Of a stretch of 64,000 nucleotides of DNA, positions 60,958 to 64,000 are shown in pieces. Positions within the stretch are counted from its first letter, which is position 1, and every line of letters starts with the position of its first letter. This DNA is from Dipylidium caninum (taxonomy: Eukaryota > Platyhelminthes > Cestoda > Cyclophyllidea > Dipylidiidae). The notes below the pieces were generated by a model. That model saw only the letters and a program-made list of their open reading frames with translations, was not told the origin of the DNA and did no database searches. The stretch lies in the NCBI GenBank assembly GCA_017562135.1, contig QEYB01001046.1, forward strand, positions 3,596,001-3,660,000. The letters run 5' to 3'. The position numbers were made by a program, and so were the translations under genes.

Positions 60958-63900
60958 TCAAATCAGAGGGTCGCATTCATCTGAACTGTTTCCTTCCTTG
61001 CTGTGCCACCATCCCCATCCGAAGTATATAATAAGACCTTAGAGATGAAAATGAGAGCCCATTTTGCACTTTAATTAAAAGTTATATGAATTTCCGGAAA
61101 ATATGCCTCATCATTTATTGAATTACATGGCTAGTAGTCATCATGCTTTACCATTAGATATGATGAAGCTAATCTTAACGCCAAAATATATAAATGTTTC
61201 ACTTACCAATGCCCGACCAAACAAAAAACCGAATCCACGTCATTGGAGATAATTTCACGATTAGACACATATTGAGGAGTATGCAGAGGCATGGAATGAA
61301 TGGCACAAATGGAACCTAGTGATCAAAACAGTCCCGAAAATTTGATCCCATCAAATATGTTTAGAGTTGTGACTTATTTCTAAATATTACGTAAATTAAA
61401 TGTGTCCGCACATCACTCTATCCACTCATTGTATGAATTAGACATTGTACAATGCTAGGACGCACGAACTTGGAATGGGAACACCCTTTAGATGCCTGTC
61501 CACGACCCTCTCATATTAAGTTTGGTGAATCATCTGTTGTACTCCACGTACATAGTGAAGCCTCTTTTATTTTGTGGGAAAACCTAGGATTTGGTTAAGG
61601 CAACCTCTATCCTTCTTAAATGTTTACTTGTCTAGTAGACGGGGAACGACACCATATACTGCAGTATTTATACCAGTGAGGATGAATAATCAGGTGTGCG
61701 CGTACAAAGCCAGCAATATTAAACTTCACCTTGAATGTGTCGAAATCGGTATTTTGCACGTGGATGAACATGACAAGAAGAGCGACGATGGCGAAAAGGG
61801 AGAAGAAGATGATGAGAGAGACGGCCCACCAAGCTTGGGCGAGAAGGTGCTCCGCCCCACCTAGCGCCACCGCTGCCACGCCTAAGGCGCTGATTACGAA
61901 AACTACTAGGGCGATGATGGGTACGCGTCCAGAGGGCGACAACGACGGCAGCAGTGGGAAGAGGTGTCGGAACTGCGGCTTAAGTGAACCTGGAGGCCAT
62001 CGCCCCTCTGTCGACCACGATCCAGAGAGGTCTGCTCCGTCCATCTCGTAAATGTCCCCTTCTTGACTCACATTTGCCTACACCAATAAAATATTCGTGA
62101 TCGAGGGCATAGGGTTAACTGTGGCTCTGAATGTGCCGATCATTGTAGCTTACATTTTCCTCAATTTTTGGCTTAGGCATATCCGGTGCGGAGGCGACCC
62201 AATCGAACTGACAGTAGCGCAGAATGCAAACATTCATACACACTATGGTGAAGGCGATTAGTGTGCCAATGCTGAGGAACTCAGCCAAAGTGTGAATGTC
62301 ACAAAGTAATGTTAGGATAGCTGCGAGTCCTCCGAAGATACCCATTGCAACAATCGGTACCTAAATGATGCGGTAGAAGGGTAACGCTTCACTTATCAAG
62401 CAATGAAGTCTTTTAGTGCCAGCTATAGAATTCACTGATTCATTCTTCATGTAATTAACAAAGGAGAGAGTGGGTGCTTCACCTTTAGAGGTAAAAAGCC
62501 CCCTTTCCACATATCCACGTCTAGGCAGTTGGTAGTCACAGACAGAAGCTGATAAATTTGTTTATTTATGCATTTATCACATCGTCTGTCAATAATGAAA
62601 TTTCCAAACAGATTTACGTGATTTAGACATTGAATTAGTATAATTTAGCGCGTTACTGAAATTCCTGTTGATTTGGAAATTACTGGTTCCTTCATTACCA
62701 AAATGTGCTGAATTAAGGGAACATTGAATGAAAAGGCGAATGTCCAGCGTCCACGTATTTACGTGGGCATTTCGTCTACTCGTGCCCGAAAAGGACATGA
62801 CACTCTGAGACTCTGGTCCGTCGTGATGCCGCATCGCTTTCGACATCATATTAGGTTAGGTAAACGAAGTGGGCTTAAGCAAGCTTTCGAAGCCGCCTCC
62901 ATGTTCCAAAGATAACGAGTGACGGCCTCGGAGTGGCTACTGGCTTGTTTTATAGACCCCTTATAATATTCTTGTAGTAGCATAACTTTGGGCCAGGATG
63001 ATTGCGCGTTAAAAAAACCAAAATGCTGGAGTGAAATTCACTCGGCCATTCTGATGTCCTTCAGCTGGACAACCCAGCCAGGCAGACGGCGTCGCTTGTT
63101 AAGGCCAAACGCAGAGGCGAACGAGTTGAGGACGCGCGGTTGAGGCGCTGGGACCCGGTGGCAATCGATGCCCGTGACCTTAGACGCCAGCCAATCAGTG
63201 ACGAGGGAATGGCCAGTCTGCGGACTGATCGCAATAATACGCACGCTGGTAACTAACATCACTGAAATCTTTTTATCCGACCACGTAAATGCTTTTCAAT
63301 AGAGCAACGGAGCGACGGAGCGAAATGGAGCGTGCACACACACATACACACACACGAACCTTGGTGGAGGGTAGAACGTAGCCTATCCACTCTGGAAGCA
63401 GTCGGTCGGTTGCCATCGCATAGACAATCCGGGGCATCGCATAAAGACTGGTCAAGAGACTGGCACCGATGCCCAAAAGCGACCCGATGCCAGCAACGTA
63501 GGTTGCCCAGGTGATCTCCCGCATTCGCATGGCCGCAGTGAATGCGGCTTGCCTATCTACTGTCCACCACGGCACAAACCGCAAGAGGCTTGAGGATGCC
63601 AGCACAAAGATGAAGGTTACCAAGCTAACGGATATTGCAGTGGCCGCGGGCACCGAATGTTTTGGATCTGCTGCCTCCTCACCACTTACAGTGATTGAAT
63701 CAAAACCAATGAAGGCGTAAAAGCAGGTCCCGGCCCCTGCCATCATCCCACCCACGCCGTAGGGAAAGAAACCACCGTGGGATGTAGGTGAAATCCCATG
63801 CAATGTGGGATCGGGCAGTGCAAACATGAGAATAGTGATTAACACGAGGACACCGAGGTTCAGCAGCGTCATGATTGAATTTACGTGAGCAGAAAGCTTT

Positions 63901-64000
63901 GCGCCGAAGCTGAGGACGAGGGCGAGAGCGATCACTGTTCCGGCTCCAAGAAAGTCAGGATACTTCCCCAAGAATTCCGCATTATCAGGAAATCTTCGAA
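60958..64000 (-). CDS. Cationic amino acid transporter, SLC7 CAT type, partial (N-terminus beyond right edge)
   Basis: Multi-pass plasma membrane carrier of the APC superfamily; CAT members take up arginine, lysine and ornithine. Five exons with matching phases: 64000-63360 (open at the edge), 62360-62154, 62077-61730, 61315-61207 and 61037-60958, giving about 460 residues of an expected 620 or more. Diagnostic pieces are FYAFIGFDSITVSGEEAADP, GSLLGIGASLLTSLYAMPRI with YAMATDRLLP, LAEFLSIGTLIAF with the next helix, the C-terminal pair VPFVPFIPCLCILLNMCL and WIRFFVWSGIG, and LIIYFGWGWWHS before a short hydrophilic tail. The four-exon end reproduces the usual last membrane segments of CATs. Which CAT subtype it is cannot be decided here. 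The donor at 63359 (GTTCGT) is weak but phase and homology support it. Confidence 0.93.
63334..63355. repeat. CA microsatellite at a transporter splice donor
   Basis: An interrupted CA/TG tract directly beside the donor of the transporter exon ending at 63360. GT repeats next to a donor can offer cryptic splice sites. Confidence 0.85.

Noticed and set aside
1..64000. tRNA, rRNA, spliced-leader RNA genes and CRISPR arrays
   Set aside because: I looked for B-box-like GGTTC motifs, long conserved RNA blocks and regularly spaced repeats and found none that hold up. CRISPR is not expected in this genome type.

Overview
This is a eukaryotic nuclear window. It contains multi-exon genes with GT-AG introns, long non-coding stretches, microsatellites, decayed mariner fragments and animal protein families. 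Three signs point to a parasitic flatworm, most likely a tapeworm: a tandem cluster of intronless universal stress protein genes, a 39-nt mini-intron, and a tight same-strand gene pair whose second gene lacks its own start codon, which fits spliced-leader trans-splicing with an AUG-ending leader. The species cannot be named from the sequence alone.

Layout from left to right. 1-4940 (-): 5'-terminal and middle part of a ZMYND11/BS69-like chromatin reader, cut at the left edge inside its MYND finger. 6291-19833 (-): Suppressor of fused (SUFU), five exons, about 868 residues and far longer than the vertebrate protein. 21733-22674 (-): GET4, a single exon. 24660-30182 (+): GPN3, TMEM267 and MRM2 in a row; the first two are only about 120 bp apart and may form a polycistron. 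30183-35963: mostly non-coding, with one orphan exon-like segment and a mariner fragment. 35964-40993 (+): three intronless universal stress protein genes. 40994-50672: mostly non-coding, with a second copy of the mariner fragment and one candidate small secreted peptide gene (45078-45263, -). 50673-55799 (-): AK5-like double adenylate kinase in ten exons, with an altered P-loop in both domains. 59276-60283 (-): endosulfine/ARPP-19. 60958-64000 (-): cationic amino acid transporter (SLC7 CAT type), cut at the right edge.

The genes do not form one pathway. They are housekeeping and regulatory genes: membrane protein targeting (GET4), RNA polymerase II assembly (GPN3), mitochondrial rRNA methylation (MRM2), Hedgehog signalling (SUFU), mitotic phosphatase control (endosulfine), chromatin reading (ZMYND11), nucleotide metabolism (AK5-like), amino acid uptake (CAT) and stress binding proteins (USP). 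Exon models were assembled by hand from splice-site consensus, reading phase and remembered family sequences. In the SUFU, AK5, MRM2, GPN3, TMEM267, endosulfine and transporter models all phases agree.
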